Shown here: in pieces, positions 52,615 through 64,000 of the stretch
How the letters are laid out: each line of letters opens with the position of its first letter
Position numbering within the stretch: position 1 is the first letter of the stretch
Assembly: GCF_900323885.1 (NCBI RefSeq)
Contig: NZ_OOHJ01000022.1
Span: 1,302,001-1,366,000, forward strand
Reading direction: 5' to 3'
Source: [Actinomadura] parvosata subsp. kistnae
GTDB taxonomy: Bacteria > Actinomycetota > Actinomycetes > Streptosporangiales > Streptosporangiaceae
Length of the DNA: 64,000 bases
Made by a program: the position numbers and the translations under genes
Notes under the pieces: generated by a model
Seen by the model: the letters and a program-made list of their open reading frames with translations, nothing else
The model's database searches: none
What the model was told of the DNA's origin: nothing

Positions 52615-52911
52615 TCAGTCTTCGTCGTTGTAGAGCCGGTGCCGGGCCGACAGCAGCTCGATCTCCGGGCGGAAGGCCACCATGCGCTCGCAGGCGTCCA
52701 GCACTTCCTTGCAGTTACCCGCGGAGGCGGAGACCACCGCCACACCGACCTCCGCTCTGCGATGCAGGTCGAGATGGCCGGTCTCAGCCACCGCGATGCT
52801 GGGATAACGGCGCTGCAGCTCGGCGATGAGCGGCCGGACGACAGAGCGCTTCTGCTTCAGCGATCTGACGTCGCCGAGCAGGATGTCCAGGGTCAGAGCA
52901 CCCACATACAT
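52615..52911 (-). CDS. DUF503 family protein
   Basis: From ATG 52911 the protein is 98 aa (MYVGALTLDILLGDVRSLKQ, KRSVVRPLIAELQRR, AETGHLDLHRRAEVGVAVVS). It is the YlxP-like protein conserved between infB and rbfA and is thought to be linked to ribosome function. The open frame continues to 52,947, but MYVGAL is the family start. Confidence 0.92.
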   Translation of the reverse strand: MYVGALTLDILLGDVRSLKQKRSVVRPLIAELQRRYPSIAVAETGHLDLHRRAEVGVAVVSASAGNCKEVLDACERMVAFRPEIELLSARHRLYNDED

Positions 52912-52989
52912 CGTTGGCAACCACCGCTTGACCTGGAGTCTGAGCACGACCGGCCCGCTGCGGCGGGAAGCGGGCCAGGGCGTGCGAGA

Positions 52990-53018
52990 GGCGCCCGGCG
53001 GATGTCCCGCCGGGCGCC
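52990..53018. terminator. Hairpin downstream of infB
   Basis: GGCGCCCGGCGG and CCGCCGGGCGCC form a perfect 12-bp stem with a 5-nt loop, 11 nt after the infB stop. It may terminate or attenuate transcription before the DUF503-rbfA-truB part of the block. Confidence 0.75.
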
Positions 53019-53028
53019 CGGCCGTGCG

Positions 53029-56205
<3,177 letters not shown>

Positions 56206-56330
56206 TGCACTCCCTTACTCGGCCCGGGAGGCTGGCTGTGCCGTCCGGACCGTCGTTACCTTGACGTCTTCATCGCCGCGTGCTCATCAGGCGCTCATAG
56301 CAATCTGACTCCGCCCATCAACTCGGCGTC

Positions 56331-56630
56331 CTACATGACATTTCTTTGGTCTCCCTCCAGATGAGCTCGCACGGGCGAGCTGTCAAGCGGCCCCGGCACG
56401 CGGAACGCGCGCGGGAACGCTCGGCGCCGCTCGGCAAGCTCCAGACAGCTCAGGGACGGATGCAGCGACGCACCGCGCCCCGGGAGCCGTCCGCGCAGGT
56501 CAGGGACCACCTGGCCCTCGACCTGCACCAGACGGAGCAGCTCGGACTTAGCCTCGCGAGCCCTGCAGCCCACACAGGTGCGCTGTGGGACCGCTTGGCC
56601 ACCATATTCCAGCTTACCGTGTTGACGCAT
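56331..56630 (-). CDS. YlxR (DUF448) family protein
   Basis: The 99-aa protein has RTCVGCRAREAKSELLRLV, the conserved GRGASLHPSLSCLELAERRR and a basic C-terminus. YlxR proteins bind RNA or nucleoid DNA, and in some species affect RNase P. It overlaps the nusA 3' end by 17 nt, consistent with one transcript. There is no alternative start without losing the CVGCR motif. Confidence 0.92.
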   Translation of the reverse strand: MRQHGKLEYGGQAVPQRTCVGCRAREAKSELLRLVQVEGQVVPDLRGRLPGRGASLHPSLSCLELAERRRAFPRAFRVPGPLDSSPVRAHLEGDQRNVM

Positions 56631-57618
56631 CTACGGAACCGGCGGCGTCCTCGGCTTGTGTATCGGGCCGGATGTCGATCCGCCATCCTGTGAGTCTCGC
56701 GGCGAGCCGGGCGTTCTGTCCCTCTTTGCCGATGGCCAGCGAAAGCTGGTAGTCGGGCACCGTGACCCGCGCGACACGACCTTCGAGATCGAGAACCTCG
56801 ACGTGGGAAACGCGCGCGGGCGACAGGGCATTCCCGACGAACTCTCCCGGATCTTCCGACCAGTCGATGATGTCGATCTTCTCGCCGTGCAGCTCCGTCA
56901 TCACGTTGCGGACCCGCGAGCCCATCGGCCCGATGCACGCGCCCTTGGCGTTCACGCCCGGCTTGCGCGACCTGACGGCGATCTTCGTGCGGTGGCCCGC
57001 CTCGCGCGCCACCGCCGCGATCTCCACGGTGCCGTCGGCGATCTCCGGCACCTCCAGCGCGAACAGCTTCTTCACCAGCCCCGGATGCGTGCGCGACAGC
57101 GTGACCGAGGGGCCCTTGTGCCCCTTCTTCACCTGCACCACGTACGCGCGGATGCGCTCGCCGTGCACGTACTCCTCGCCCGGCACCTGCTCGGGGTGCG
57201 GCAGCACCGCCTCGATCTTGCCGAGGTCGACCAGCACCACGCGCGGGTCCTTGCCCTGCTGGATCACGCCCGAGACCAGCTCGCCCTCACGGCTGGCGAA
57301 CTCGCCGAAGTTGATCTCGTCCTCGGCGTCGCGCAACTGCTGCAGGATGACCTGCTTGGCGGTGGTCGCGGCGATCCTGCTGAAGTTGTTGGGCGTGTCG
57401 TCGAACTCCCTGACGACCTCGCCGTCCTCGTCGAGCTCGGCCGCCCAGATCGTGACGTGACCACTGGCCCGGTCGAGCTCCGCCCGCGCCTTCGACGCGG
57501 CGCCGTCGGTGCGGAAGTACGCGATCAGCAGCGCGTCCTCGATCGCCTTGACGACCAGGTCGAAGGAGATGTCCTTCTCCCGCTCCAGGCTGCGCAGGAC
57601 GCTCATGTCGATGTCCAC
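56614..57618 (-). CDS. nusA: Transcription termination/antitermination factor NusA
   Basis: The 334-aa protein has the RNA polymerase-binding N-terminal domain (~1-120), an S1 domain (GELVSGVIQQGKDPRVVLVD), and KH1/KH2 domains (GACIGPMGSRVRNVMTELHG; LAIGKEGQNARLAARLTGW). It lacks the C-terminal acidic repeats, normal for actinobacteria. It controls pausing, termination and rRNA antitermination. It starts 12 nt after rimP. Confidence 0.96.
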   Translation of the reverse strand: MDIDMSVLRSLEREKDISFDLVVKAIEDALLIAYFRTDGAASKARAELDRASGHVTIWAAELDEDGEVVREFDDTPNNFSRIAATTAKQVILQQLRDAEDEINFGEFASREGELVSGVIQQGKDPRVVLVDLGKIEAVLPHPEQVPGEEYVHGERIRAYVVQVKKGHKGPSVTLSRTHPGLVKKLFALEVPEIADGTVEIAAVAREAGHRTKIAVRSRKPGVNAKGACIGPMGSRVRNVMTELHGEKIDIIDWSEDPGEFVGNALSPARVSHVEVLDLEGRVARVTVPDYQLSLAIGKEGQNARLAARLTGWRIDIRPDTQAEDAAGSVDASTR

Positions 57619-57630
57619 GGCGGCTCCCCC

Positions 57631-58116
57631 TTAGCCTTCGTCGCCGTCGACGTCGTCGATCCGGCGGAATTCCACCTGAACCCGTCCGCGGGTCAGGTCC
57701 TCGTAACCAAGCCTGCGTGGCGCGCCCGACACGTCGAGGTCGACGCCGCTCTCGTCGGCGGCCAGGATGCGGCCCTCCACAACGGAGCCGTCCTTCAGCT
57801 CCGCCTTCACCAGCCGCTTGGCCGCACGACGCCAATGACGCGGCTCGGTGAGCGGGCGATCGACGCCCGGAGAGGACACCTCAAGCGTGTAAGCCGCCTG
57901 CCCCATCGCGTCGTCGTCGTCGAGCGCCGTGGAGACGGCCTGGCTCACGTCGGCCACGTCGTCGAGGCTCACACCGCCGTCACGATCCACGATCACCCGC
58001 AACAGCCGTCTCTTGCCTGCCTGGGTGACCGTGATGTCCTCCAGGTCGAGACCTTCCGCGCTGACCACGGGCTCCAGGAGCTTCATCAGGTGGTCGCGGG
58101 GTGATGCGCTGCCCAT
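57631..58116 (-). CDS. rimP: Ribosome maturation factor RimP
   Basis: From ATG 58116, which has AGGGGAGG 5 nt upstream, the protein is 161 aa (MGSASPRDHLMKLLEPVVSA, LLRVIVDRDGGVSLDDVADV, YTLEVSSPGVDRPLT). An ATG at 58137 would place the ribosome site inside the gene. RimP helps 30S assembly. It is the first gene of the nusA-infB segment and is divergent from two ferritin-like genes. Confidence 0.94.
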   Translation of the reverse strand: MGSASPRDHLMKLLEPVVSAEGLDLEDITVTQAGKRRLLRVIVDRDGGVSLDDVADVSQAVSTALDDDDAMGQAAYTLEVSSPGVDRPLTEPRHWRRAAKRLVKAELKDGSVVEGRILAADESGVDLDVSGAPRRLGYEDLTRGRVQVEFRRIDDVDGDEG

Positions 58117-58349
58117 ATCGACCTCCCCTATTGTCATGTCTCAGCCGGGCGGACCTCGCCTCTGGCTCTCCCGCCGTCTGGCCGCTCAGCCAGCGACGAC
58201 AGTTGACACCCTATCCGTATGAGGGCACGGAGAGAGCGCCACTCGTCACGGTCGAATGGCGGAGCGTCGCCGGACGGCGATCCCGGGCACTGGCCGTACG
58301 ATGCTACCGAGGCCCCAACGAGGCCGGTGACACCTGGAGGTTCGAGTTC

Positions 58350-58811
58350 GTGCGCGCGCGTCAGCTCTCCCGCCGGGCCCTGCTGGCGGGCACGGCGGCC
58401 GCACTGACCGGCTGCAGCGCCTCCGGGCCGCCGCAGCCGCCCGCCGCGCCGCCGCCCGACTCGCCCGAAGTCGTCCTGCTGAAGGGGATCATCGCGGAGA
58501 AGGAACGCACGATCGCCCTCTACTCGGCGCTCGTCGCCGGCGGGGCCGAGAAGCTGGCGCCGTTCCGCGACCGCCATCAGGCCCACCTCGCCGAGCTGCG
58601 CAAGCACGTCCCCGCCGGTTCGCCCTCACCCAGCGCTCCGTCCGGCAAGCCCGCCAAGGCGTCGCTGTCGCGGCTGCGGGAGATCGAGCGCAAGGCCGCC
58701 GCCGCGCGGCCACGGCAGCTCGCCGGCGTCTCACCCGGGGTCGCCCAGCTCGTCGCCAGCATCGGCGCCTGCGAGGCCGCCCACGCCATCGCCCTTCCGA
58801 AGTCCCTATGA
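58350..58811 (+). CDS. Putative Tat/lipoprotein with ferritin-like helical domain
   Basis: From GTG 58350 (GGAGG at 58336-58340) the protein is 153 aa. The N-terminus RQLSRRALLAGTAAALTGC combines a twin-arginine-like motif with a lipobox ending in a cysteine at about residue 19. The rest is a two-helix ferritin-like pattern (LLKGIIAEKERTIALYSALV, FRDRHQAHLAELRKHVPAG) without clear iron ligands. It is followed 7 nt later by a DUF4439 gene, so both are probably one operon. Function unknown. Confidence 0.75.
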   Translation: MRARQLSRRALLAGTAAALTGCSASGPPQPPAAPPPDSPEVVLLKGIIAEKERTIALYSALVAGGAEKLAPFRDRHQAHLAELRKHVPAGSPSPSAPSGKPAKASLSRLREIERKAAAARPRQLAGVSPGVAQLVASIGACEAAHAIALPKSL

Positions 58812-58818
58812 GGTCCCT

Positions 58819-59319
58819 GTGGTCGTTGTAACTTCCGCCCACACAGACGCCGACACCGACGTCGACAAGCTCCGGAAGGCGCTGGCCGCCGAGCACGCGG
58901 CGGTGTTCGCGTACGGGCTGCTGGCGGCGCGCACCTCGGGGGCGGTCCGGCAGCGGATGAGCGCCGCCTACGAGTCGCACCGCGCCCAGCGCGACCGGCT
59001 CCGCACCCTCATCACCGCCCGGGGCGGGCAGCCCGCCGAACCCGACGCGTCGTACGCGCTGCCGTTCTTCCCCTCCAACGCCGAACTGGCCGTCAAGCTG
59101 GCGGTGCAGCTGGAGAACGGGGTGGCGGCGGCGTACCTGGAGCTCGTCGCCGCACAGGACCCCAAGGTCCGGGAGTCGGCGGCCCTGGCCATGCAGGAGG
59201 CCGTGACCCGCGCCTACACCTTCCGCCCCGACCCGCCCACCGCCTTCCCAGGCATGCCCGCCACCGCCACCTCCCCGACCGCATCCCCTTCCGGGGGTCC
59301 GGCCGGCGCCGGCGGCTGA
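58819..59319 (+). CDS. Ferritin-like DUF4439 protein
   Basis: The 166-aa protein (GTG 58819) has the DUF4439 helices: LRKALAAEHAAVFAYGLLAA, YESHRAQRDRLRTLI, PSNAELAVKLAVQLENGVAA and SAALAMQEAVTRAYTFRP. The tail is Pro/Thr/Ser-rich. Genes of this type are conserved next to rimP-nusA in actinobacteria. Their function is unknown, and the canonical ferroxidase ligands are not obvious. Confidence 0.85.
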   Translation: MVVVTSAHTDADTDVDKLRKALAAEHAAVFAYGLLAARTSGAVRQRMSAAYESHRAQRDRLRTLITARGGQPAEPDASYALPFFPSNAELAVKLAVQLENGVAAAYLELVAAQDPKVRESAALAMQEAVTRAYTFRPDPPTAFPGMPATATSPTASPSGGPAGAGG

Positions 59320-60169
59320 CACCTCTCCGCTACGGGCACAGGCGCGGGCGCGGCCATGGGCACGGGCACGACACGCGCAAGCACCGCGCACCGCCCGCCG
59401 ACCACACCGCCCCGCGGGCCGCAGCGCTGGTTGACCGCACCGCCGTGAGGGCCGCACGCCCACCGGCCGCACCGCCCCGCAGCCTGTGCCATGCAGGAAC
59501 CGCGAAAGGCGACGCACGCCAAACCAGAGGCACGCTGGAGCAGGCGGTGCGACGCCGCACCCCGTCGCTGCACCACGCACGCCGCCGCGCCTCAGCACCA
59601 CCTCACGCACCGCCCGCGAGCCGCACCGCCCCGCGAGCCGCACCGGCCGTGGGCCGCAGCGCCCCTGAGGGCCGCATGCCCACCGGCTGCACCGCCCTGC
59701 GGCCTGTGCCATGCAGGAATCGCAAAGGCGACGCACGCCAAACCAGAGGCACGCTGGAGCAGGCGGTGCGACGCCGCACCCCGTCGCCGCACCACGCACG
59801 CCGCCGCGCCTCAGCACCACCTCACGCACCGCCCCGCAAGCCGCACCGCCCTGAGGGCCGCACGCCCACCGGCTGCACCGCCCTGCGGCCTGTGCCGCGC
59901 AGGCATCGCGGAGGGCGACGCACGCTGGAGCAGGCGCGCGACGCCGCACCACGCACGCCGCCGCGCCTCAGCGCCACCTTCCGCGCCGCTCCGCCTCAGC
60001 GCCACCTCACGCACGCCGCGTCCAAGCACGCCCCGCCTGCCCGCAGGTGCGGCACCGGCGCGTGTGCGTGGGGGGCCATCGCCTGCTGAGCCGCCCGCGC
60101 AAGCCGTGGCTGGGCGTATGGGTGCCGAGCCGCGCGCACGTGGGTCCGGCAGGCGAGCGCTGGCGGGGT
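59320..60169. repeat. Large tandem repeat (about 220-bp unit, three copies) between DUF4439 and proS
   Basis: The block beginning TGAGGGCCGC(A)GCCCACCGG occurs at 59,446, 59,666 and 59,852. Copies are 220, 186 and ~150 bp and contain the recognisable stretches CTGTGCCATGCAGGAA, GGCGACGCACGCCAAACCAG and CACGCTGGAGCAGGCG. Copies 1 and 2 are nearly identical over ~150 bp. Smaller CGCAAGCCGCACCGCC repeats lie inside. Open frames on both strands (for example CGVAPPAPACLWFGVR on the minus strand) merely repeat and have no ribosome site, so I do not call a gene. Confidence 0.85.
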
Positions 60170-60192
60170 GGGCCCTCCGTAGGGGAGGGCCC
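60170..60192. terminator. Hairpin terminator downstream of proS
   Basis: GGGCCCTCC and GGAGGGCCC form a perfect 9-bp stem with a 5-nt loop (GTAGG), 2 nt past the proS stop codon. It probably ends the proS transcript. Confidence 0.7.
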
Positions 60193-60194
60193 GG

Positions 60195-61939
60195 TCAGGC
60201 GTTGACGGCGGCGAGGACGCGGTCGGCGGCCTCGGCGAGGGGGATCTCCTGCTTCTCGCCCGTGACGCGGTCGCGCAGCTCCACGACGCCCTGCGACAGC
60301 CCGCGCCCCACGACCACGATGGTGGGCAGGCCGAGCAGTTCGGCGTCCTTGAACTTGACGCCGGGCGAGACCTGCGGCCGGTCGTCCACGAGGACGCGCA
60401 GGCCGCGGGACTCCAGCTCGGCCCCCAGCTCAAGGGCGGCCTCGATCTGGTTCTCCTTGCCGGTGCCGACGATGTGGACGTCGGCGGGCGCGACCTCGCG
60501 CGGCCACACGAGCCCGAGCGCGTCGTGGGCCTGCTCGGCGATGACGGCCACGGCGCGGGAGACGCCGATGCCGTAGGAGCCCATGGTGACGCGGATGGGC
60601 TTGCCGTCGGGGCCGAGCGCGTCGAGGCCGGCGGCGTCGGCGTACTTGCGGCCGAGCTGGAAGATGTGGCCGATCTCGATGCCGCGGTCGATGGACAGCT
60701 CGGCGCCGCAGCGGGGGCAGGGGTCGCCGGCGCGTACCTCGGCGGCCTCGATGGTGCCGTCGGGGGTGAAGTCGCGGCCGGCGACGACGTTGGCGGCGTG
60801 CTTGCCGGGCTCGTTGGCGCCGGTCACCCAGGAGGTGCCGGTGACGACGCGGGGGTCGACGAGGTAGCGGATGCCGAGCTCGCGCAGGACCTGCGGGCCG
60901 ATGTAGCCGCGGACGAGGCCGGGGTGCTTGGCGAAGTCGGCGGCCTCGAAGATGGCGGGCTCGCCGGGCGCCAGGGACGCCTCCAGGCGCTTGAAGTCGA
61001 CCTCGCGGTCGCCGGGCACGCCTATGACCAGCGTCTCGACCTTGTCGGAGCCGGGCGTGCTGACCTTGACGACGACGTTCTTGAGGGTGTCGGCAGCGGT
61101 GATGGACAGGCCGTGGTGCTCGTTGACGTACGAGACGAGGGTGTCGATGGTCGGGGTGTCGGGGTGTCGAGCACCTGGAGCGCGGGCAGGTCGTCGTACG
61201 ACCGCGCGGCGGGGGCGGGCGTGACGACGGCCTCGGCGTTGGCGGCGTAGCCGCAGGAGTGGCAGGCGACGAACGTGTCTTCGCCGGTGGGGGTGGGGGC
61301 GAGGAACTCCTCGGACGCGGAGCCGCCCATCGCGCCCGACGTGGCGAACACGATCTTGTAGGTGATGCCGAGGCGGTCGAACGTGCGGATGTAGGTCTCG
61401 CGGTGCTGCTCATAGGAGCGCTTGAGGCCGTCGTCGTCGAGGTCGAAGGAGTAGGAGTCCTTCATCAGGAACTCGCGGCCGCGCAGGATGCCGGCCCTGG
61501 GCCGCGCCTCGTCGCGGTATTTGGTCTGGATCTGGTAGAGGGTCACCGGATAGTCCTTGTACGAGGAGTATTCGCTCTTGACCATCTCGGTGAAGAGCTC
61601 CTCGTGCGTGGGGCCGAGGAGATAGTCGGCGCCCTTACGGTCTTGGAGGCGGAAGAGGGTGTCGCCGTATTCGGTCCAGCGGCCGGTGGCCTCGTAGTAT
61701 TCGCGGGGCAGCAGGGCGGGGAAGAGCACTTCCTGGCCGCCCATGCGGTTCATTTCCTCGCGAACGATCTTTGTGACGTTCTCCAGGACCATTTTGCCGA
61801 GGGGCAGCCAGGAGTAGATTCCGGGCGCGACACGGCGGACGTAGCCGGCGCGGACGAGGAGCTTGTGGCTCGGCACTTCCGCGTCTGCCGGGTCGTCCCG
61901 CAGGGTGCGAAGAAACAACGACGACATGCGCAGCAACAC
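60195..61939 (-). CDS. proS: Prolyl-tRNA synthetase, frameshifted
   Basis: The N-terminal frame (ATG 61939) has the class II motifs (GIYSWLPLGKMVLENV, REEMNRMGGQEVLFPALLP, LLGPTHEELFTEMV, YRDEARPRAGILRGREFLMK) and part of the inserted editing domain. The C-terminal frame has MGSYGIGVSRAVAVIAEQ (motif 3 region) and the anticodon-binding domain. They are joined by a third-frame stretch. One extra G (plus strand) in the G runs at 61153-61164 gives VLDTPDTPTIDTLV and an intact ~581-aa enzyme. ProS is essential and no second copy is visible, so the break is almost certainly a sequence error. Confidence 0.95.
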
Positions 61940-62067
61940 GGCTACTCCTTGCTCGAACCCGGATGTGGAGGACTACAGAGCCCTTTCAGAGCTCTCCAGA
62001 GGTCTACAGGCTATCGAGTCGGAGGCGCGTCGCGCTCAGGCTTATCCGGGCGATCCCCGGGCGGGCC

Positions 62068-62745
62068 TCACACGGCCAGGGGGATCCAGCCCGCCACGAA
62101 CGCGGCCAGGCAGACGGTGAACACGCCCGAGAACACCGCCGACACCGCCAGCGCGCGCACCCGGGCGCGGGCGTTCCTGCGCAGCCCCAGCACCAGCGCC
62201 ACGGCCGCCAGCCCGACCACCACCGCGGGCCCCGGCCAGAACGACTGCTCGCTGTCGATGAACCCGGGCGTCGCCCGGTCCACCACGTCCGCGATCAGCG
62301 CGGCGCCGACCGCGCCCGCGGCGACGTCGCCCCAGCCGTCGTCCCTGCGGGTGGTGTACGCGAGCAGGCCGAGCCCCACGAGCAGGGCGAGCGTCCAGTT
62401 GAGCCCGGCGGCGCTGCCGCCGATCACGTCGAAGGCGTCGTCGCCGCGCAGCGCGCCCGCGCCCATCGCGGCGACGAGCGTGGAGACCGCCGCGAGGAAC
62501 GTCGTCAGCAGTGCCCAGCCGAACCCCGACGCGGTCGCGCCGACGGTCAGGGAGAGGGCGAGATAGGCGTACGGGTCGTAGATCTGGCCGAGCCAGGCGG
62601 GGGCGTTTCCGGAAATGAGCATGCCGATCAAGCCGACGGCCAGGCCGCCCAGGAAGGCCGTGATCAAATGGCATTCGATGGCGCGCTGACGCCGGTCGTA
62701 TTCGGCGAAGTCGGCGTAGTCGATGGTGGTGTTGTTCATGTTCAT
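62068..62745 (-). CDS. Multi-pass membrane protein of unknown function
   Basis: The ~225-aa protein has six to seven hydrophobic segments, among them HLITAFLGGLAVGLIGMLIS, ALLTTFLAAVSTLVAAMGAG, LNWTLALLVGLGLLAYTTRR, GPAVVVGLAAVALVLGLRR and VSAVFSGVFTVCLAAFVAGW. I do not recognise a family. A TTG at 62757 abuts GGGGGAGGGG too closely, so ATG 62745 or 62739 (after AGGGAA) is preferred. It sits alone between proS and a divergent acyl-CoA dehydrogenase. Confidence 0.75.
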   Translation of the reverse strand: MNMNNTTIDYADFAEYDRRQRAIECHLITAFLGGLAVGLIGMLISGNAPAWLGQIYDPYAYLALSLTVGATASGFGWALLTTFLAAVSTLVAAMGAGALRGDDAFDVIGGSAAGLNWTLALLVGLGLLAYTTRRDDGWGDVAAGAVGAALIADVVDRATPGFIDSEQSFWPGPAVVVGLAAVALVLGLRRNARARVRALAVSAVFSGVFTVCLAAFVAGWIPLAV

Positions 62746-62842
62746 TTCCCTGGTCAACCCCTCCCCCGGAATCGTTTGGGGATGACCACATCCAGATTAT
62801 GTGACCCTACAAAAAAGGCAAATTTCGGTCATGTCCGTACTA

Positions 62843-62867
62843 AAACAAGCAATCGCTTGGTTATGAT
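62843..62867 (+). promoter_or_regulatory. Palindromic operator overlapping a -10 box, for leaderless acyl-CoA dehydrogenase mRNA
   Basis: AAACAAGC-AATC-GCTTGGTT (62843-62862) is an inverted repeat with one mismatch per arm pair. The CAAGC...GCTTG core resembles operators of TetR-type fatty-acid regulators in actinobacteria. TATGAT (62862-62867) overlaps its end and lies 7 nt before GTG 62875, as expected for a leaderless transcript under repression. Confidence 0.55.
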
Positions 62868-62874
62868 CTGTCGC

Positions 62875-63825
62875 GTGGCACTCGCCGATGAACTCCGCGC
62901 CGCCGTCCGCGCCTATCTCGCCGGACGTCCGGACGCGTCCTGGCAGGACTTCGCGCGGGACGTCGGGATCGCCGGGCTGCTCGTGCCCGAGAAGCACGGG
63001 GGCGCCGGGTGCGGGGCCGCCGAGATGGCGGCCGTCGCCGAGGAGCTGGGCCGCGTCCTGTCACCCCATCCGTTCCTCCAGTCGGCGGTCATGGCCGCCT
63101 CGGCGGCCTCCGCGTGCGGGGCCGACGAGCTGCTGGAGGCGCTGGCCGGCGGGACGAGCGCCGCCGTGGTGCTGCCCGGCGACGGGTCGCTCCGGCTCGA
63201 CGGTGACGTGCTCACCGGGGTGGTGCCGTACGCGATGGACGGGGAGCTGGTGCTCGCCTACGCCGGCGGGGCGCTCGTCGAGGCCGTGCCCACCGCGCGG
63301 ACGCAGTACGTGACCATGGACGAGAGCCGGCCCCTGCAGCGGCTCCACTTCGACCACGTCCCGGTGCGGCGGCTGGGTGACGGGGCCGCGTGGGAGCGCG
63401 TACGGGACCTCGGGATCGCGGCGCTGGCGGCCGAGCAGGTGGGCGGGGCGCAGCGGTGCCTGGACATGGCCGTTTCGCACGCCAAGAGCCGGCACCAGTT
63501 CGGCCGGCCGATCGGATCCTTCCAGGCGATCAAACACAAGCTGGCCGACCTGCTGCTGCTCGTCGAATCCGCCCGATCGGCGGCGGGGGCGGCGGCGCGC
63601 GACTGGGTGGCGGCGGCCGTGGCGGGGTCGTACTGCACGGAGGCGTACCTGACGGTGGCCGGGGAGAACATCCAGGTGCACGGGGGGATCGGGATCACGT
63701 GGGAGCACCCCGCGCACCGGTACTTCAAACGGGCCACCTCGGACGCCCAGCTCTTCGGCCCCCCACACGCCCACCGCGCCCGCCTCGCCCCCTACGTCCT
63801 CGCCCCCGCACCGCACTCCGGCTGA
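62875..63825 (+). CDS. Acyl-CoA dehydrogenase family protein
   Basis: The ~316-aa flavoprotein has the N-terminal helical domain (GIAGLLVPEKHGGAGCGAAE, VAEELGRVLSPHP), a shortened middle beta domain, and the C-terminal helical domain with SRHQFGRPIGSFQAIKHKLA and ENIQVHGGIGITWEHPAHRY (the QxHGGxG region contacts FAD). It is shorter than the usual ~380-aa enzymes, as in the FadE-type subunits that form heterotetramers in steroid or fatty acid breakdown. The catalytic base is not clear. GTG 62875 was chosen for the -10 spacing. ATG 62863 lies within the -10 box. Confidence 0.88.
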   Translation: MALADELRAAVRAYLAGRPDASWQDFARDVGIAGLLVPEKHGGAGCGAAEMAAVAEELGRVLSPHPFLQSAVMAASAASACGADELLEALAGGTSAAVVLPGDGSLRLDGDVLTGVVPYAMDGELVLAYAGGALVEAVPTARTQYVTMDESRPLQRLHFDHVPVRRLGDGAAWERVRDLGIAALAAEQVGGAQRCLDMAVSHAKSRHQFGRPIGSFQAIKHKLADLLLLVESARSAAGAAARDWVAAAVAGSYCTEAYLTVAGENIQVHGGIGITWEHPAHRYFKRATSDAQLFGPPHAHRARLAPYVLAPAPHSG

Positions 63826-64000
63826 GGTCCTTCGGGGGGACGCCGGTGCGCGGGGCGCAGGTGTGAGGGGAGGCGGGGCGTGAAGTCGCAGGCGCGCGTG
63901 AAGCGCCAGCACGGGCGAGCGGCCGTGGGTGGGGGCGGAGCAGGCTGAGGCGTCGGCATGGGGCCAGGAGGCGGGGGACTCGAAGGCGAACCGCGAGGCG

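Noticed and set aside
58489..59952. Minus-strand 487-codon frame with repeated CGVAPPAPACLWFGVR segments
   Set aside because: It covers the 220-bp DNA repeat and runs antisense through the two ferritin-like genes. The protein repeat is a consequence of the DNA repeat.

Overview
The window is very high in G+C, and its actinobacterial gene order and GTG starts point to a filamentous actinomycete. A Nonomuraea- or Streptosporangium-like member of the Streptosporangiales is my best guess, but the sequence alone does not prove the genus. No rRNA, tRNA, CRISPR array or replication origin was seen.

Positions 1-12,122 look like a hexuronate/aldarate utilisation locus. It holds a divergent uronate-dehydrogenase-like gene (cut by the window edge), a sugar ABC importer without its own ATPase, an IclR regulator, an alpha-ketoglutarate-semialdehyde dehydrogenase divergent from a glucarate dehydratase, and a possible glycoside-hydrolase-like protein. 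Pairs of near-palindromic 18-bp boxes, always 19 bp apart, precede the dehydrogenase, the importer, the regulator and the dehydrogenase/dehydratase pair. They define a plausible IclR regulon. The step between 5-keto-4-deoxyglucarate and the semialdehyde (KdgD type) is not in the window.

Positions 12,123-19,300 hold a transposase remnant, a DUF402 gene, and a NarL-type two-component system divergent from an ABC-2 exporter. The histidine kinase carries two large in-frame repeat insertions. Positions 19,755-22,451 hold rnj and dapA, and 41,187-61,939 hold the conserved minus-strand translation/RNA block proS, rimP, nusA, ylxR, infB, DUF503, rbfA, nrnA, truB, ribF, rpsO, pnp, M16 peptidase and dapB. 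Between dapA and dapB lies about 18.7 kb of accessory DNA: an IS256-family element, GNAT proteins, GntR-type regulators (including two tandem proteins with two winged helices each), radC, a diiron protein, an EamA exporter with a MocR regulator, menA, a purine deaminase and a GAF-ANTAR protein. The right end has two ferritin-like genes, a large tandem repeat, a membrane protein and an acyl-CoA dehydrogenase.

Two properties run through the window. First, short tandem repeats are abundant. Those inside genes have units divisible by three (36, 30 and 18 bp), while clear intergenic arrays often do not (16, 16, 14, 34/45-48 bp). Second, five otherwise intact genes, including proS and rnj, are each broken by loss of one base in a short G/C run. 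This looks like a sequencing or consensus error rather than real pseudogenes.
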